NCBI RefSeq assembly: GCF_002994745.2 | Contig: NC_037088.1 | Coordinates: forward strand, 57,678,397 to 57,742,396 | DNA: 64,000 nt | Origin: Rosa chinensis | Lineage: Eukaryota; Streptophyta; Magnoliopsida; Rosales; Rosaceae | Direction of reading: 5' to 3' | In this document: positions 44,590-57,086 of the stretch, piece by piece | How positions within the stretch are numbered: position 1 is the first letter of the stretch | Layout: each line of letters starts with the position of its first letter | Translations under genes and position numbers: made by a program | The notes under the pieces: model-generated | What the model was told of the DNA's origin: nothing | Database searches by the model: none | What the model saw: the letters and a program-made list of their open reading frames with translations, nothing else

Positions 44590-47500
44590 TCATGGGAGTT
44601 CGGATAACTTTCTCAATCCGATGCTCTTCACATGTTTCTCGAAGGTGGATTTAGGTAGTGACTTAGTGAATAAGTCCGCTATATTATCCTCTGATCGGAT
44701 TTGATTCACTTCAATCTTTAGAAGTGATTGTTGTTGCTGATTATAGAAGAATTTAGGCGATACATGCTTGGTGTTGTAGCCCTTGATGAAACCTAACTTC
44801 ATTTGTTCAATATAAGCTGCATTATCCTCATAAATGCATGTAGGTTCATCCGTGGTAGACTTCAAACCACAACTTCCTCGGATATGTCTAATTATAGACC
44901 TTAGCCATATACATTCACGTACGGCTTCATGTAGAGCAATAATCTCTGCATGATTTGAGGAAGTAGCAACAAGGGTCTGCTTTGTAGACCACCAAGATAT
45001 CGCAGTGCTTCCCATGGTAAAGACATAACCCGTTTGGGAGCGACCTTTGTGAGGGTCAGAGAGGTACCCTGCATCAGCAAAAACCATCATTGTCATTTTG
45101 ATGGAGGGGGATAGGGTGAGGCCGGCCACCCTTGGTGGTGGTGGCGGCATTGGCGGCAACATGGCCGGCCAATTTGTCATGGTGGACGGTGGCTCCATGC
45201 CTAATGGGGTCCGATCCCATTCTTCCATCATTCCTCTTCTCTCTGTAGGGATAAAATAGGCCCATATCAATCGTACCTCTCAGGTATCAAAAGATTGTCT
45301 TTACACCAATCTAATGGCGACGTGTTGGCGCAGAGCTATGTCTAGCTAACAAGTTCACTGCGAATGAGATGTCTGGTCTTGTGCATTGAGCTAAGTACAA
45401 TAATGCTCCTATTGCACTTAAATAGGGCACTTCTGCCTCTAATAGCTCTTCGTCCTCATCCTTTGGATGAAACAGATCTTTTCCTGGCTCAAGACTACGA
45501 CCGATCATGGGAGTACTCACAGGCTTTGCTTTATCTTCATTAAAGCGCCTTAAGATTTTCTGAGTATATGCAGACTGATGGATCAAAATCCCATCACTAC
45601 AGTGCTCGAGTTCTAAACCGAGACAAAACCGTGTTTTCCCAAGATCTTTCATCTCAAATTCGGATTTCAAGTATTTAGCAGTTTCCTTTAACTCATCTAG
45701 ATTTCCAATTAGGTTCATGTCATCGACATAAACTGCTACGATTGCAAATCCGGAACTTGTTCTTTTAATGAACACGCATGGGCATATTTCATTATTAATA
45801 TATCCCTTCCCAATCAAGTAGTCACTTATACGGTTATACCACATCCGTCCGGATTGTTTTAATCCATATAGTGAGCGTTTTAATCTTATTGAAAACGCGC
45901 TCCGTGGTTTAGAGCCACTTGATTTGGGTAATTGAAGTCCATCTGGAACCTTCATATATATCTCTGAATCTAGATCCCCATAGAGATATGCTGTAACCAT
46001 ATTCATAAGCTGCATGTCGAGTTTTTCGGAAACTACCAAACTGACAAGGTAGCGGAACATTATAACGTCCATTACAGGAGAATATGTCTCCTCGTAGTCG
46101 ATTCCAGGGCGTTGTGAGAAACCTTGCGCCACGAGGCGGGCTTTATATCTAACCACCTCATTTTTCTCATTACGCTTTCTAACAAAGACCCATTTATGGC
46201 CAACAGGTTTTACATCTGGGGGTGTCTGCGTTATAGGCCCAAATACCTGTCTCTTTGCTAGTGAGTCCAATTCAGCCTGGATCGCATCTTTCCATTTAGG
46301 CCAATCCGCTCTTCGTTGACATTCTTCGACAGAGCGAGGTTCGATATCATCATATTCTATAATTCCTTTTGCAACATGATATGCAAATGCATCAACAATT
46401 GCCATAGAATTTCTATCCATCATCTCATGTACACTAGTGTAATTCATGGAGATCTCCCTATTCTCTGGAATTGGTTCTGACATTGGAACGTCCCCCAATG
46501 ATGTCTCTTGGACATCACCATAATCCGGAATATTCTCATGAGATGGATTATTTACATCGATGATTAATGGATTATTTTGTGCCAACCTCGCTTTCTTTCT
46601 TAGGCGAGAATCCATCGAACCTATTGGCCTCCCGCGCTTCCTGGCAGGAGCCGTGGGCCTAGCCACAACGTCACTACCACTGTGGACATTGGCGCCATGC
46701 TCAAGTGCCCTTGAGGTGGCGTCATGTCCTCTAATTTTAGGGACATCAATCCTTGCAGGCACATTTGCAGCAGGTATGTGTGATCTCGTCACTTTAGCTA
46801 TATCAGAAAACGCATCAGGCATCGATTCTACTACGTTCTGAAGATCGAGAATTCTCCGCACTTCAATTTCGGACTGTGCGGTTCGGGGATCAAGATGAGA
46901 CAGAGTAGGGACAGAACACGACAATTCCTGTCGTTCCTGTTGAACATTTATGTTCTTATCTCCCCCTAACGACGGGAAAACTGTCTCATCGAAGTGACAA
47001 TCCGCAAATCTTGCAGTAAAGAGATCGCCTGTCAAGGGTTCTAAATAGCGGACAATTGTTGGATAATCATATCCAACATAAATGCCTAATCGTCGTTGAT
47101 GACTCATTTTAGTACGCTGTGGTGGCGCAATTGGCACATAAACTGCACACCCAAATATGCGTAAGTGTCAGACATCAGGCTCATACCCAGTCACCATCTG
47201 GGACGCAGAAAAAGGTTAGTGGCAGTGGGCCTCAGACGAATAAGCACAGCTGCATGCAATATTGCATAGCCCCAAGCAGAAATAGGGAGATTGGTGCACA
47301 TTACCAATGCCCTAGCGACCATTTGCAGTCGTTTAATGGTGGCTTTTGCAAGACCATTTTGGGTGTGAACATGAGGAACTGGATGTTCAACTTCTATCCC
47401 AATGGACATGCAATAGTCATCAAAATTCTTTGATGTAAACTCCCCAGCATTGTCTAATTTAATAGGATGATCAGGGTGGTGAGCCCTGAACTTAATAATC

Positions 47501-48141
47501 TGGGCGAGGAGTTTAGCAAATGTAGCATTCCTAGTGGACAATAGCATGACATGTGACCAGCGTGTCGATGCATCAACCAACACCATAAAATATCGAAATG
47601 GTCCGCATGGTGGTTGAATAGGTCCACAAATATCATCTTGAATTCTTTGCAAGAATGGTATATTTGCTTTAGTGTCCTTTGCATAGGATGGTCTCGATCC
47701 TAATTTTGCTAAAGAGCAGGCTTTGCAGAACGAATGATGGGCTTTAGAAACAACCAATGAGGATTTTGGTTGAGCCACGAAGTCACAATTGACTTTAGAA
47801 GTAAAATTTGGAGATGAAGGAGCCTTGGTGGCGTCAATGCCACCCTGATGCCGCAGGGGGATGGCGGCGCCAGCCAAGGGTGGTCGGATATGGGGGTGAA
47901 CGGCGCCGTGAGGCGCAGGGACTCCTTCGGTGTCCAAAAACTGACTTTTACTTCTTTTCGTTCTGAAAAATGGATGTCCGTGTGAAGTCTTTAATATACG
48001 GATCATCATATCACGACCTGGATGTCCCAAACGGTCGTGCCAAAGCCTATATGTGTCGGAATCCCATAAATCATCCCTAATAACATGATTGGATTCAATT
48101 ATTCGAATAGTGGTTGCATACAACCCACTAGATCGACACAT
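44590..48141 (-). pseudogene. Copia-C pol, broken into three frames
   Basis: The segment 47191-48141 carries GAG-pre-integrase and integrase (LWHDRLGHPG, CKACSLAK, DDICGP, NGLAKATIKR; the expected E of NGLAE is K). The segment 45311 to about 47137 carries the integrase tail and RT (YKARLVAQGFSQRPG, LYGLKQS, VYVDDMNLIG). The segment 44590-45270 carries RNase H (FADAGYLSDPHKGRSQ, ATSSNHAE, YEDNAAY). The breaks are near 47140-47190 and 45270-45310. Relative to Copia-B there are two GC-rich insertions, one of about 65 codons within the HHCC part (47700-47960) and one before RNase H (about 45085-45245). Confidence 0.88.
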
Positions 48142-49260
48142 AAGTTTCTCTAAGACTCTTTTATGTCCGTAGTCATTAGAGGTGATGCAAAGGAACTCAT
48201 GTCCATTCTCACAATGCGTTTCCGCATGAAAACCATTGGCTCTTATATCTTTTAAGTAATCGATACTTTATTAATAATAGCCAATGATTACATCAAAGTT
48301 TCGTGACCATAATCTAATCCAAAGTAAAATCAAACATTAGACAAATTGTAGTCACTCAATTCGTTCCGTAATTCCAATTAAATATGACCAGGGAAGTAGA
48401 GAGAGATGTCGGTGGAGCGAAGCTCTCTTAAGTACCACTAATCTCAATTACTTTCCTAGACATCATACTTAATTGAGTACGCCTAGAGGAAAAGAGATAA
48501 TCCAATAAGTCATTTTATTGATTAAGGCATAATTGCCATTACATAATTCTTGGAAATTAAAAGACTATTCTAAATAAAAATCTGCTGCATTCTATTTTCA
48601 TCGCCAGATTTAAAGTCTTTTATAGCTCGATATCTTGATTACCATTGATCAAGTACTCCATAAAATACCATGAAGAGGATGCTCTCTTGATTGAGATGTA
48701 TTGACACAATACATATGGTCCCTAGGACCAATGGCGTTGGAATAGTGCAACCATGGCCAAAAGTGGCGCCATGGTGTCCAACCCTATACCCTCAACGTCA
48801 TGACTCCTATGGTCATGTTAGGGTCTTCTCAATCAATTTGTTCCTTTGTGTTTTTCACAATCATGCATCAATAATATGATGTAGAGAGCCTCCGAACAAT
48901 ATTTCATAACTCTTTCAAAGTTTAGAGAAGCGGATATTATTCCATTATGCTTATAAGTCCGGAAAATTGTGAATGTTACTAAAACGTTCACGAGGCGTAA
49001 CCCAAAGGTTGTTAGTGTTATCCTCATTCATGTACTCAAACTGGAGGGCCATCTTCATGTGGCGCTTCATCAGGGTAAATGCCCTGGAATTATCTATCTC
49101 AGTTTGAGGGCCTTGAGTGGTTCTTTTAGAACAAGACTCCTGGATTGTAGGCAATAAATCAAGGGCAATTAGGTGGAGCTCAACATTTTGAGTCCACATG
49201 AAAATTCCGTGCCCGTAGAATCCAATGGAGTAAAATCGAGCTCGTTCAAGTCGTACATCC
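48142..49260 (-). pseudogene. Copia-C gag remnant
   Basis: The start MYDLNELDFTPLDSTG (at 49259) resembles that of Copia-B Gag. A frameshift follows, and a piece reading WTQNVELHLIALDLLPTI and MKMALQFEYMNED is in another frame (48951-49199). The rest, including the zinc knuckle, is not found; 48250-48900 looks non-coding. Confidence 0.65.
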
Positions 49261-49412
49261 TAAAAAGGAAAGCAAGAACGTATTAGTTTCGGAGTCAATG
49301 CTTCCACGAAAACTAATATGAGATTTATGAGCAGTAATGCTACCAAGAAATCGATTTCCAAGAAATTTGGATTAGACAGAAACAATGATGTTTGAATGGT
49401 CAAAATAGATGT

Positions 49413-49518
49413 TCACGAACGCTCTTAGTCCGTAGCTTACGAACGCTCTTAGTTCATTAAATCGATGCTTACGGACGCTCTTAGTCCGAAGTCTTACGAA
49501 CGCTCTTAGTTCGTTAAT
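49413..49518. repeat. Short tandem repeat in the Copia-C leader
   Basis: The unit ACGAACGCTCTTAGTCCG recurs four times with small changes and spacers of 8-15 bases. It is non-coding and lies upstream of gag in the element RNA. Confidence 0.75.
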
Positions 49519-50079
49519 TGCGTGAATCCCCACGATTCCGCTTTTCAAGAATCGAACCCACGTTATATGAAAGGTGGGATGTAGAAGAAGGGAGGTTGCA
49601 AGTCCCCGAAGAAAAAGAAGGAGAAATTAAAATTCGGAAAACATGAACTTTAATTTAAAAACTTACTTGTTGAAAATTCGGAGCAGATTTTGTTCTGAAT
49701 AGCTTGTACTTCGATTGGTGTACAGATCTCAATATAACTCCAATAAGGCTGAAATTCTGAGGTTAGATGGAAGAGACAGAGACGAACAACTTTTATGAAG
49801 AAAGTTTTTCGATCTGAGCTTCCGAACTAGACGTTTCGAGGCTTGCAAGTAGACGGACGTGCACAGGAAAGAGGAAGGATGCAGTTGGTGTACGTTGGTG
49901 CTGCAGGGGCAGCAGACTTGCAGCGGTGCTGCAGGGGCAGCAGGGATGCGTGCGCAGGGGCAGGCACGCAGGTGAGGCTAGCGTGGGCTAGGAGCTGCGG
50001 TGATGAAGAAGATTTCGGGTTTTTGAAGATTTTTCTGTTTTGGTTTTTTGTTTTGTGGTTAAAGCTCGTGCTGATAACG

Positions 50080-50289
50080 TGTTTTAAGAAAATAGATTTG
50101 AGAGAGAATTTGTTGAGAGAATTGTCATCATATTATTGAGAATAGGAGCCCTATATATAGGGATTACAAAGTACTAGTTCTAATGTTACAAGGAATACCA
50201 ATCCGTGTAGGATTGAGAAATCTAGAACCTTCTCTCCTATTCCTACTCCTAGTTTGATAAGGCACACTAAACTTAATTTTCCTTCAACA
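50080..50289 (-). repeat. Copia-C 5' LTR
   Basis: Same as the 3' LTR except for five substitutions; it ends at the CGAAT target repeat. Confidence 0.93.
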
Positions 50290-50444
50290 CGAATGTAATT
50301 CTTTGGGACTTCATTTTATTGGATCAGGGGGTTATCGCTGTGGACTTTCATGGGACCTTCGTATAAGGATTGCCCTTGGTGCAGCTAGAGTCGGATCCGT
50401 GCAGCTAAGGGTCTAGCATTTCTTCATAGTGATGAGGCAAAAGT

Positions 50445-50632
50445 TGTTAGTGTGAGTCATCGTTCCCTATTAGGAATAGACTATAAGGGAATATATTGTT
50501 GTAACTACTTACCTTGTATATGTTGTGTGGTAGTACGCAATAGTTGTAGTATGATTGTAGTCTGTTTATATACACGAATGGGTGTAATAATATATCAGAA
50601 AATTCATTCTCTCAACCTTATTCTATTTGACT
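50445..50632 (+). repeat. Copia-D 5' LTR
   Basis: TGTTAGTGTGAGTC to TATTTGACT, 188 bases, ending directly at the primer site. Confidence 0.9.
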
Positions 50633-51312
50633 TGGTATCAAAGCAAAGATCTGAAAATGACTTTGTCTCTTTCTTTCAGTCTTTTCTCAATCCGAGGAAG
50701 GCAGTTGGTTTAAAACCCAGCTTTTTGGGTCAGTTTCTAAAACGACGTTGTTCAGACGTCCTTTTTCTCTCAGCTTTGTCTTCAGCGAAAGACCGCCGCC
50801 CTGATCTCCAGACCCAGATCGTTCTGTCCTCAGGTCACCGGCTCTCTTGCTCAGACTGTCATATCTCTAGTCCAGACCGGCCTTGTCTCTTGTCTAGACC
50901 GTCTTCGTCTGCCTCCGTCTCCGACACCAAAGAGCGATCTCTCCAGTTCGTCTTTTCCGGCCGTGCCTAGACTCGACCCAAACCAGTCCGGCCACCTGAA
51001 CCATCTCCGGCCGTGCTCTAGTCCACGATCGTGCTTAGACTCGACTCAGTCCGGCGTTGCTCTTCCGGTCGCTCGCCTCACTCGGTCAGACCAGCAACTC
51101 GGTTATTTCGTGAGTCTAACTCAGTCAACCCAGTTAACCCGGTCAACTCGGCTTCACTCGGTCTACCCAGTCAACCCGCTCAGTCAACAACAAGTTACCC
51201 TAAAAAAAAAAAAAGGGTTTCTGTTATTGTTATTTTGGAGCCTTCTGTTCTTCTTATTTCTGCTGCATACTTTGAGATTTGTGTGTTTTTCTTTTGCTAC
51301 TGTACTGTTGCA

Positions 51313-51990
51313 ATGGGTGGTGATGAAAGTGGAGGTCAGAGTTCCCAAATTAATGAGGTCCAAAAGGTTGAGGTTTCTATCCGAAGTTCAGACAGTGGTT
51401 CTTTTGGGGGTACAAAACTCAATGGTACCAATTTTCGAACGTGGAAGAAGATTATGTCTGTCCATCTTCGAGGTATACACAAGATGGGGCATGTGATTGG
51501 AACAACTAAAGCTCCTAGTGAGGAGGATGTGGATGCCTATACTAAGTGGGAGGATGATGATGGATCTGTGATGGCAATCTTGTTGAAAGCCATGACTGAA
51601 TATGTGTTACAGTTGGTGGAAGAATGTGAGACTGCTAAAGCAATATGGAAGACATTGGGGGATCTGTATACAAATGAGTCTGATTTTATACAAATTCATG
51701 AATTGATGTGCAAAGCTGCTAGTATGCAACAGAATGGGCAACCAGTAGCTGTGTATTTCACCAAGCTGAAGAATGTATGGGCTGAAATTGATCAAAAGCG
51801 TCCCTGCAAGATCAAGAATCAAGAAGATCTTGTGTGGTACCAGAAGGAGAAGGAACTAGAAAGGGTTCATGTATTCTTGAGAGGGATTGATGAGAAGCAT
51901 AGCAGTGCCAATGGAGAATTACTCAGAATGACTGACCCTCCTAGTTTGAACACAGCTTTTACATACATCCGCAAGGATGAGTCTCAGTAG
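51313..51990 (+). CDS. Copia-D Gag, 5' part
   Basis: It starts at an ATG in GTTGCAATGGGTGG and reads MGGDESGGQSSQ. It includes the gag_UBN2-type domain (LNGTNFRTWKKIMSVHLRG, TLGDLYTNESD, VFLRGIDEKHSSANGELL). It ends in a stop at 51990 (DESQ) where related elements continue into the zinc knuckle; the knuckle remnant follows at about 52130-52190 (CSYCNDLGYVRETCWK, with RETC for GHxxxxC). Confidence 0.85.
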   Translation: MGGDESGGQSSQINEVQKVEVSIRSSDSGSFGGTKLNGTNFRTWKKIMSVHLRGIHKMGHVIGTTKAPSEEDVDAYTKWEDDDGSVMAILLKAMTEYVLQLVEECETAKAIWKTLGDLYTNESDFIQIHELMCKAASMQQNGQPVAVYFTKLKNVWAEIDQKRPCKIKNQEDLVWYQKEKELERVHVFLRGIDEKHSSANGELLRMTDPPSLNTAFTYIRKDESQ

Positions 51991-54900
51991 GAAAGTATCA
52001 AACATGCACAGGTTGAAGTATCTAGCCTAGCCATTTAGGCCAAGTCACCGTCACCTTCCTTCAGCAGCAGAGTTCAGCCCCACTTCATCAGCAAGGTTTC
52101 CCATAAGGCTTCACCAACCGCTCCCGTCCTCAATGTTCTTATTGCAACGACCTTGGGTATGTTCGAGAGACTTGTTGGAAGTTGAACCCACAACTTAAAC
52201 CTAAAAAGCAAGGTTATTGTCCTAAGGCAAATGCAGCTGCTGTTCAATTGGTCCAAGAACCAGATTTCTATGGAGTGGCTGGCCAGGATCATCATACAAC
52301 AGGTGGAGCTACTCCTACAGCCTCTATAGTTGGTTGAGATAAAATTGGTATGGCTTTAGAGGTTTCTAACTTTGTTGGTTCTGATACATGGATTATTGAT
52401 TCTGGTGCCTCCGATCATATGACTTATGACAAATCAAATTTTACTGAATTGTCTTCCCCACCAGTGTCCTATGTGACCAATGTCAATGGTGAGGCCTTTC
52501 CTGTGTTAGGGTTAGGGTCAGTTCGTATTACTCCCACCTTAGAACTTCATAATGTGTTATATGTGCCTGACTTGTCTCACCATTTGATATCTGTTCCCCA
52601 GTTGAATACTGAGTCTAAATGCTCTGTAACCTTTTATCCTATGTATGTTATTTTTCAGGTTCTTCTCACCAGGGAGATAATCGGTTAGGGGTATCTGAGG
52701 GGCAGGTTGTTCCATTTGGATCAGACATACGCCAGGAGAGAAACCAGGAGCATAGTCTTGTGCCGCTTTGACTAAAAGTTCTGATAAGCTAAGTGAAATT
52801 TGGTTGTGGCATCGCCGTTTAGGGCATCCCTCTTTTAGTCTTATGAGAAAAACCATGCCTACTTTGTTTATTGGTGTGGATGAGTCTATTTTACATTGTG
52901 AAACATGTGTTTTGGCAAAGAGTCATCGTGCTACTTATTCTCCTAGTCTTTCTAATAAAAGTGTTACTCCTTTTGAGTTGATTCATTCTGATGTTTGGGG
53001 ACCTTCTAGAGAACCCACTGTATTGGGTATGAGATACTTTGTGTTGTTTATTGATGATTGTACAAGATTGCCATGGGTTGCTCTTATTAAAACCAAAGAT
53101 GAAGTATTTCCAGCTTTTCAAACCTTTCGCACTCTTGTTCAAACACAATACCATAGCACCATTAAAGTCCTTTGTTCTGACAATGGGGGAGAATATGTTA
53201 ATCATGTTTTCCAGGAGTTTTTCAAAACCTATGGGATTGTTCACCAAACTACATTTCTACAAACACCAGAGCAAAATGGAGTGTCTGAAAGGAAAAAATC
53301 GTCATTTACTTGATATGGCTCGTGCCCTTCTCTTTAGTGCTCATATGCCTAAGTATCTTTGGGGCGATGCTGTACATGCTTCCTCCCATCTTATCAATCG
53401 TCTCCCATCCAGTGTCCTTCAGGGAAAAATTCCATTTGAGGTTCTTGCATCTCCTGTCTCCTTACCTTCATTTCATAATCTTCCAACTCGTGTCTTTGGT
53501 TGTGTTGCTTTTGTCCATGTCCCTAAAAACCAAAGGTTTAAGTTGGATGCCCGGGCACTTAAGTGTGTGTTTGTTGGTTACAGAGGTTATCAGAAGGGGT
53601 ACAAATGTTATCATCCACCTACCAAAAAGTACTATATCACTATGGATGTTACTTTCTTTGAGGACATGAGTTATCTTTCCTCTTCGGATACAACTCTTCA
53701 GGGGGAGAATTCATATTTTGAAGAGTTGTATCATGAAGAGGGGTAGGACTCAGAAGAAGAAGGAGAAGTCACACAGCCAGGAGGTATTTTGACCTATCCA
53801 GTTGAGACTATACGCATACCCCCTCCAGCAACAGAAGCTCCAGACATCCAAGCACCAGTCTCCATCCCTCAGAATGATGTTGAAGACACATCTGCCCCTC
53901 CTACCATCGCTTCTACCCCTGACCCACAACTTCCTGGTACTGAAGATCACCCATTTGAGGTATGTCCATCCACTGATACTAGTAGTAGTGAGTCTAATAT
54001 TGAGCAATGTGTGTTACCACATAGGGCCACTCGAGGTCAATCAGCCAAAAGATATGAACCTACTCTTACTGCCAAATCAAAATACCCAGTAGCCAACTAT
54101 ATGTCCACTAGGAGGTTGTTTAAGTCATATGAATCATTTGTGAATCAAATATCTGCTGTATCAGTACCTAACAAAGTGCAGGATGCATTGGGGGATCCAA
54201 AGTGGAGGAAGGCAATGGATGAAGAGATAGAGGCGTTGCAGAAGAATAATACTTGGCAACTTGTGCCTCCACCACAAGGCAAGAAGACTGTATAGGTTGT
54301 TGTTGGTGTTTACCGTGAAGCATAATGCAGATGGATCAGTGAATCGGTACAAAGCACGCCTTGTAGCAAAGGGGTTTACTCAGACGTATGGTATAGACTA
54401 TGATGAAACTTTTGCTCATGTTGCCAAGTTGAATACTATTCGGGTTCTACTCTCGTTCGCTGCTAGTTTAAACTGGCCACTCCGATAGTTTGATGTCAAG
54501 AATTCATTTCTTCATGGAGAGTTAGCCGAGGAAGTGTACATGAGCCTTCCACCAGTGTATGTAGTTGCTTCTCCTGGTGATTTTGTATGCAAATTGAGAA
54601 AATCTCTGTATGGTCTCAAATAGTCACCTCGTGCTTGGTTTGGAAGATTTTCACAGTTCATGAGGAAAGTTGGTTACAGGCAGAGCAACTCAGACCATAC
54701 CTTGTTCCTCAAGCATCAACAAGGGAAGGTAACAGCACTAATTATTTATGTGGATGATATGGTAATCACTGGTGATGATACTGTTGAGATGGATAGACTG
54801 CAGAGACAACTAGCTTCTGAGTTTGAGATGAAGGACTTGGGTGAGCTTAAGTACTTCTTAGGAATTGAGGTAGCCAGGGGGAGAGAAGGAATCTATCTGT

Positions 54901-55680
54901 GCCAAAGGAAGTATGTCCTTGACTTGCTGATAGAGACAGGTTTGTTAGATTGCAGACCTATTGATACTCCTATTGAGCAGAACCATTGTTTAGCTGAGTA
55001 TCCGGATCAGGTACCTACTGATCAAGCTCGCTATCAGAGGTTAGTTGGGTGCTTGATTTATTTGACTCATACTAGACCAGATGTTGCATATGCATTGAGT
55101 GTGGTGAGTCAGTTCATGCATAATCCGAGTGAGAGTCACATGGATGCTGTTATGCAATTATGAAGTACTTGAAGTCAGCTCCAGGAAGGGGAGTACTGTT
55201 TTCTAAACACAACAACATTCTTGAGGTTTGTGGCTTCACAAATGCAGATTGGGCTGGAAATATCATAGACAGGAGGTCGACATCAGGTTACTTTACTTTT
55301 GTAGGAGGTAATTTGGTTACATGGAAGAGTAAGAAACAGAAAGTTGTGGCACGTTCTAGTGCTGAGGCCGAGTATAGATGTATGGCTCACGGAGTGTGTG
55401 AATTGTTGTGGCTGAGAAATTTGTTACGTGATCTGGGTTTCAAACTCAAAAATACCATGCAGTTGTATTGTGACAACAAGGCAGCTATCGACAAATCACA
55501 GAATCCAGTAAAACATGATCGTACTAAGCATGTGGAGGTTGATCGTCACTTTATAAAGGAGAAGCTAGATGCCAAAATTATTAGTTTTCCTTTTGTCCCA
55601 ACTGAATAGCAACTTGCAAATGTACTTACCAAAGGAGTTTCTAAGAAGGCGTTTTATGACTCACAAAGCAAGTTGGGCAT
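51991..55680 (+). pseudogene. Copia-D pol, disabled
   Basis: Pieces in order: protease (WIIDSGASDHMT, 52390-52420); pre-integrase (WLWHRRLGHPSFSLMRK); integrase (HSDVWGPSREP, LCSDNGGEYVN, EQNGVSERK), then a frameshift at about 53295; the integrase tail to 53746; RT from about 54325 ([20 protein letters not shown], stops at 54488 and 54622, YVDDMVITGDD); and RNase H to 55609 (FTNADWAGNIIDRRSTSGY, ARSSAEAEYR, YCDNKAAI), ending with a stop and the final LANVLTKG. At least two frameshifts and four stops. Confidence 0.9.
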
Positions 55681-55712
55681 GGTTGATGTATATGCGCCAA
55701 CTTGAGAGAGAG

Positions 55713-55909
55713 TGTTAGTGTGAGTCATGGTTCCCTATTAGGAATAGACTATAAGGAAATATATTGTTGTAACTACTTACCTTGTATATGTTGTGTAGTA
55801 CAGTAGTACACAATAGTTGTATTACGATTGTAGTCTGTTTATATACACCACAGAATGGGTGTAATAATATATCAGAAAATTTATTCTCTCAACCTTATTC
55901 TATTTGACT
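55713..55909 (+). repeat. Copia-D 3' LTR
   Basis: 197 bases; it differs from the 5' LTR mainly by extra bases around GTAGTACAGTAGTACAC and CACCACAGAATGG. Confidence 0.9.
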
Positions 55910-56659
55910 AAAGTGGCGTATGGAGATTTCAGATCTTCCAAGATTCTTATTGATTCAGTATGTGAAATGCTGCATATCATAATTTATGGTTTCTAGAATA
56001 ATAAATCTGTTAGACTTGCTCACATTTCATATTTTCATTCTGAAATAACAGAACTCTAATGCCAAACTCTATGGTTATGGTGTGGCCAAGGTAGCGTTTG
56101 AAGGTTACAGGAGTCGTTTTCCTCTCGAGGATACTTATATAGACAAATGTATTGGTTTTCCTTTCAAGGCTCCTGAGTCTATGATGACTGGTACATGCTT
56201 CTACTGTCTTCACGAGTACTGCAGTATCCATGATATTATAGAGCACATATTTATGCCTGCTAGCTCCCATCTAACTTTTGGTTAATTGTTTTCTTTTGAA
56301 GGTTCTTGACCCCCAAAAGTGATATGTACAGTTTTGGGCTCGTTCTCCTCAAAATCTTGTCCGGTGAGAAAATTTTCTAAGGTAGGATGTCAGGGGGACA
56401 GGAAGAAAGGAAGTTACTTCAATCGGTCGTAATGGAGCCGTTTCTAGGTTTTTCTGCCCAGTTAGCCAGTAAACACAATGTTAGGCAAGTTTCTACTCTA
56501 AAAAAATATATGATAAAAGTCTTTGATGCTAGTATTGAAGGCCAGTACTCTGAGGATATGGCTCACAAAGCACTTGGCCTTGCAATTCAATGCCTATCAG
56601 TAGAAGCCAAGTCAAGGCCAAACATGAATGAGGTGGTACGAGTTTTGGAGCAGCTTTAG

Positions 56660-57086
56660 TCCGTAAATTGAACCTTCCCAAATGCTCCCACATTTAAGCC
56701 TCAAACTGGAGCTTTTTTCTTCATTTTGTATCTATGTCTGTAACTTCAAGCATCAAGCATTTGAACATTATTCAACAAAACATGTGCAGCTGGAGAGCGT
56801 TTTTGACTTGTTTGTTCAAACTCCCCTCTGCTTCAGAATTGAGAGTTGGTTTTATGCCCTACAATGTCTGTCTCTGAGGAACTAATGTTGCATCATAAAA
56901 TATAAAAGTTGAATGTACTTGTTTATGCAAAAATCTTCATGCCTAATACAAACACTCCAACCAAGAGGTTAGAGGTTCGAGTTTTGGTGTGAGTTGTTTT
57001 GTAACAAAAAAAAAAAACACATTTCACCCCTGTTCCATTTAGTTTAATGACATTAGCCCTTCATTTGTATCCTCAATTGGACTCAT
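56660..57086. other. P5 3' region
   Basis: Non-coding. A poly-A run at about 57007-57018 could be a retroelement trace. No gene seen. Confidence 0.45.

Larger units (their letters stand above)
44174..50289 (-). mobile_element. Copia-C, Ty1/copia element, degraded
   Basis: A 6116-bp element with 210-bp LTRs (44174-44383 and 50080-50289) differing at 5 positions. It is flanked by the 5-bp repeat CGAAT (44169-44173 and 50290-50294). The polypurine tract complement CTCCCCCTTG abuts the 3' LTR, and CGTTATCAGCACGAG follows the 5' LTR as primer site. It is related to Copia-B in primer site, Pol sequence and lack of Gag-Pol fusion, but has frame breaks in gag and pol. It interrupts kinase copy P5. 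Confidence 0.95.
50445..55909 (+). mobile_element. Copia-D, Ty1/copia element, degraded
   Basis: A 5465-bp element in the + orientation with LTRs 50445-50632 and 55713-55909. It is flanked by the 5-bp repeat AAAGT (50440-50444 and 55910-55914). TGGTATCAAAGC follows the 5' LTR, a variant initiator-tRNA primer site. GAGAGAGAG precedes the 3' LTR as polypurine tract. The LTRs differ by several substitutions and by small indels (188 versus 197 bases), so it is older than Copia-B. It split exon 5 of kinase copy P5. Confidence 0.94.
43386..56659 (+). pseudogene. P5, RLCK/PBL-type kinase copy split by two Copia elements
   Basis: In order along the DNA: an exon-5-like piece (about 43396-43535, AEALAFLHSDD, SKILLDS); an exon 4 (43941-44088, [34 protein letters not shown]); a second exon 5 interrupted by Copia-D (50328-50444 and 55915-55957); exon 6 (56052-56190); and exon 7 (56302-56659, ending SRPNMNEVVRVLEQL). 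Having an exon 5 before exon 4 shows rearrangement or overlap of two old copies. DFG is changed to GYG (KLYGYGVAK), the catalytic loop is lost (VVWGFSPSK, VAYGDFRSSK), and exon 7 has a stop after SGEKIF. It is inactive. Confidence 0.8.
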
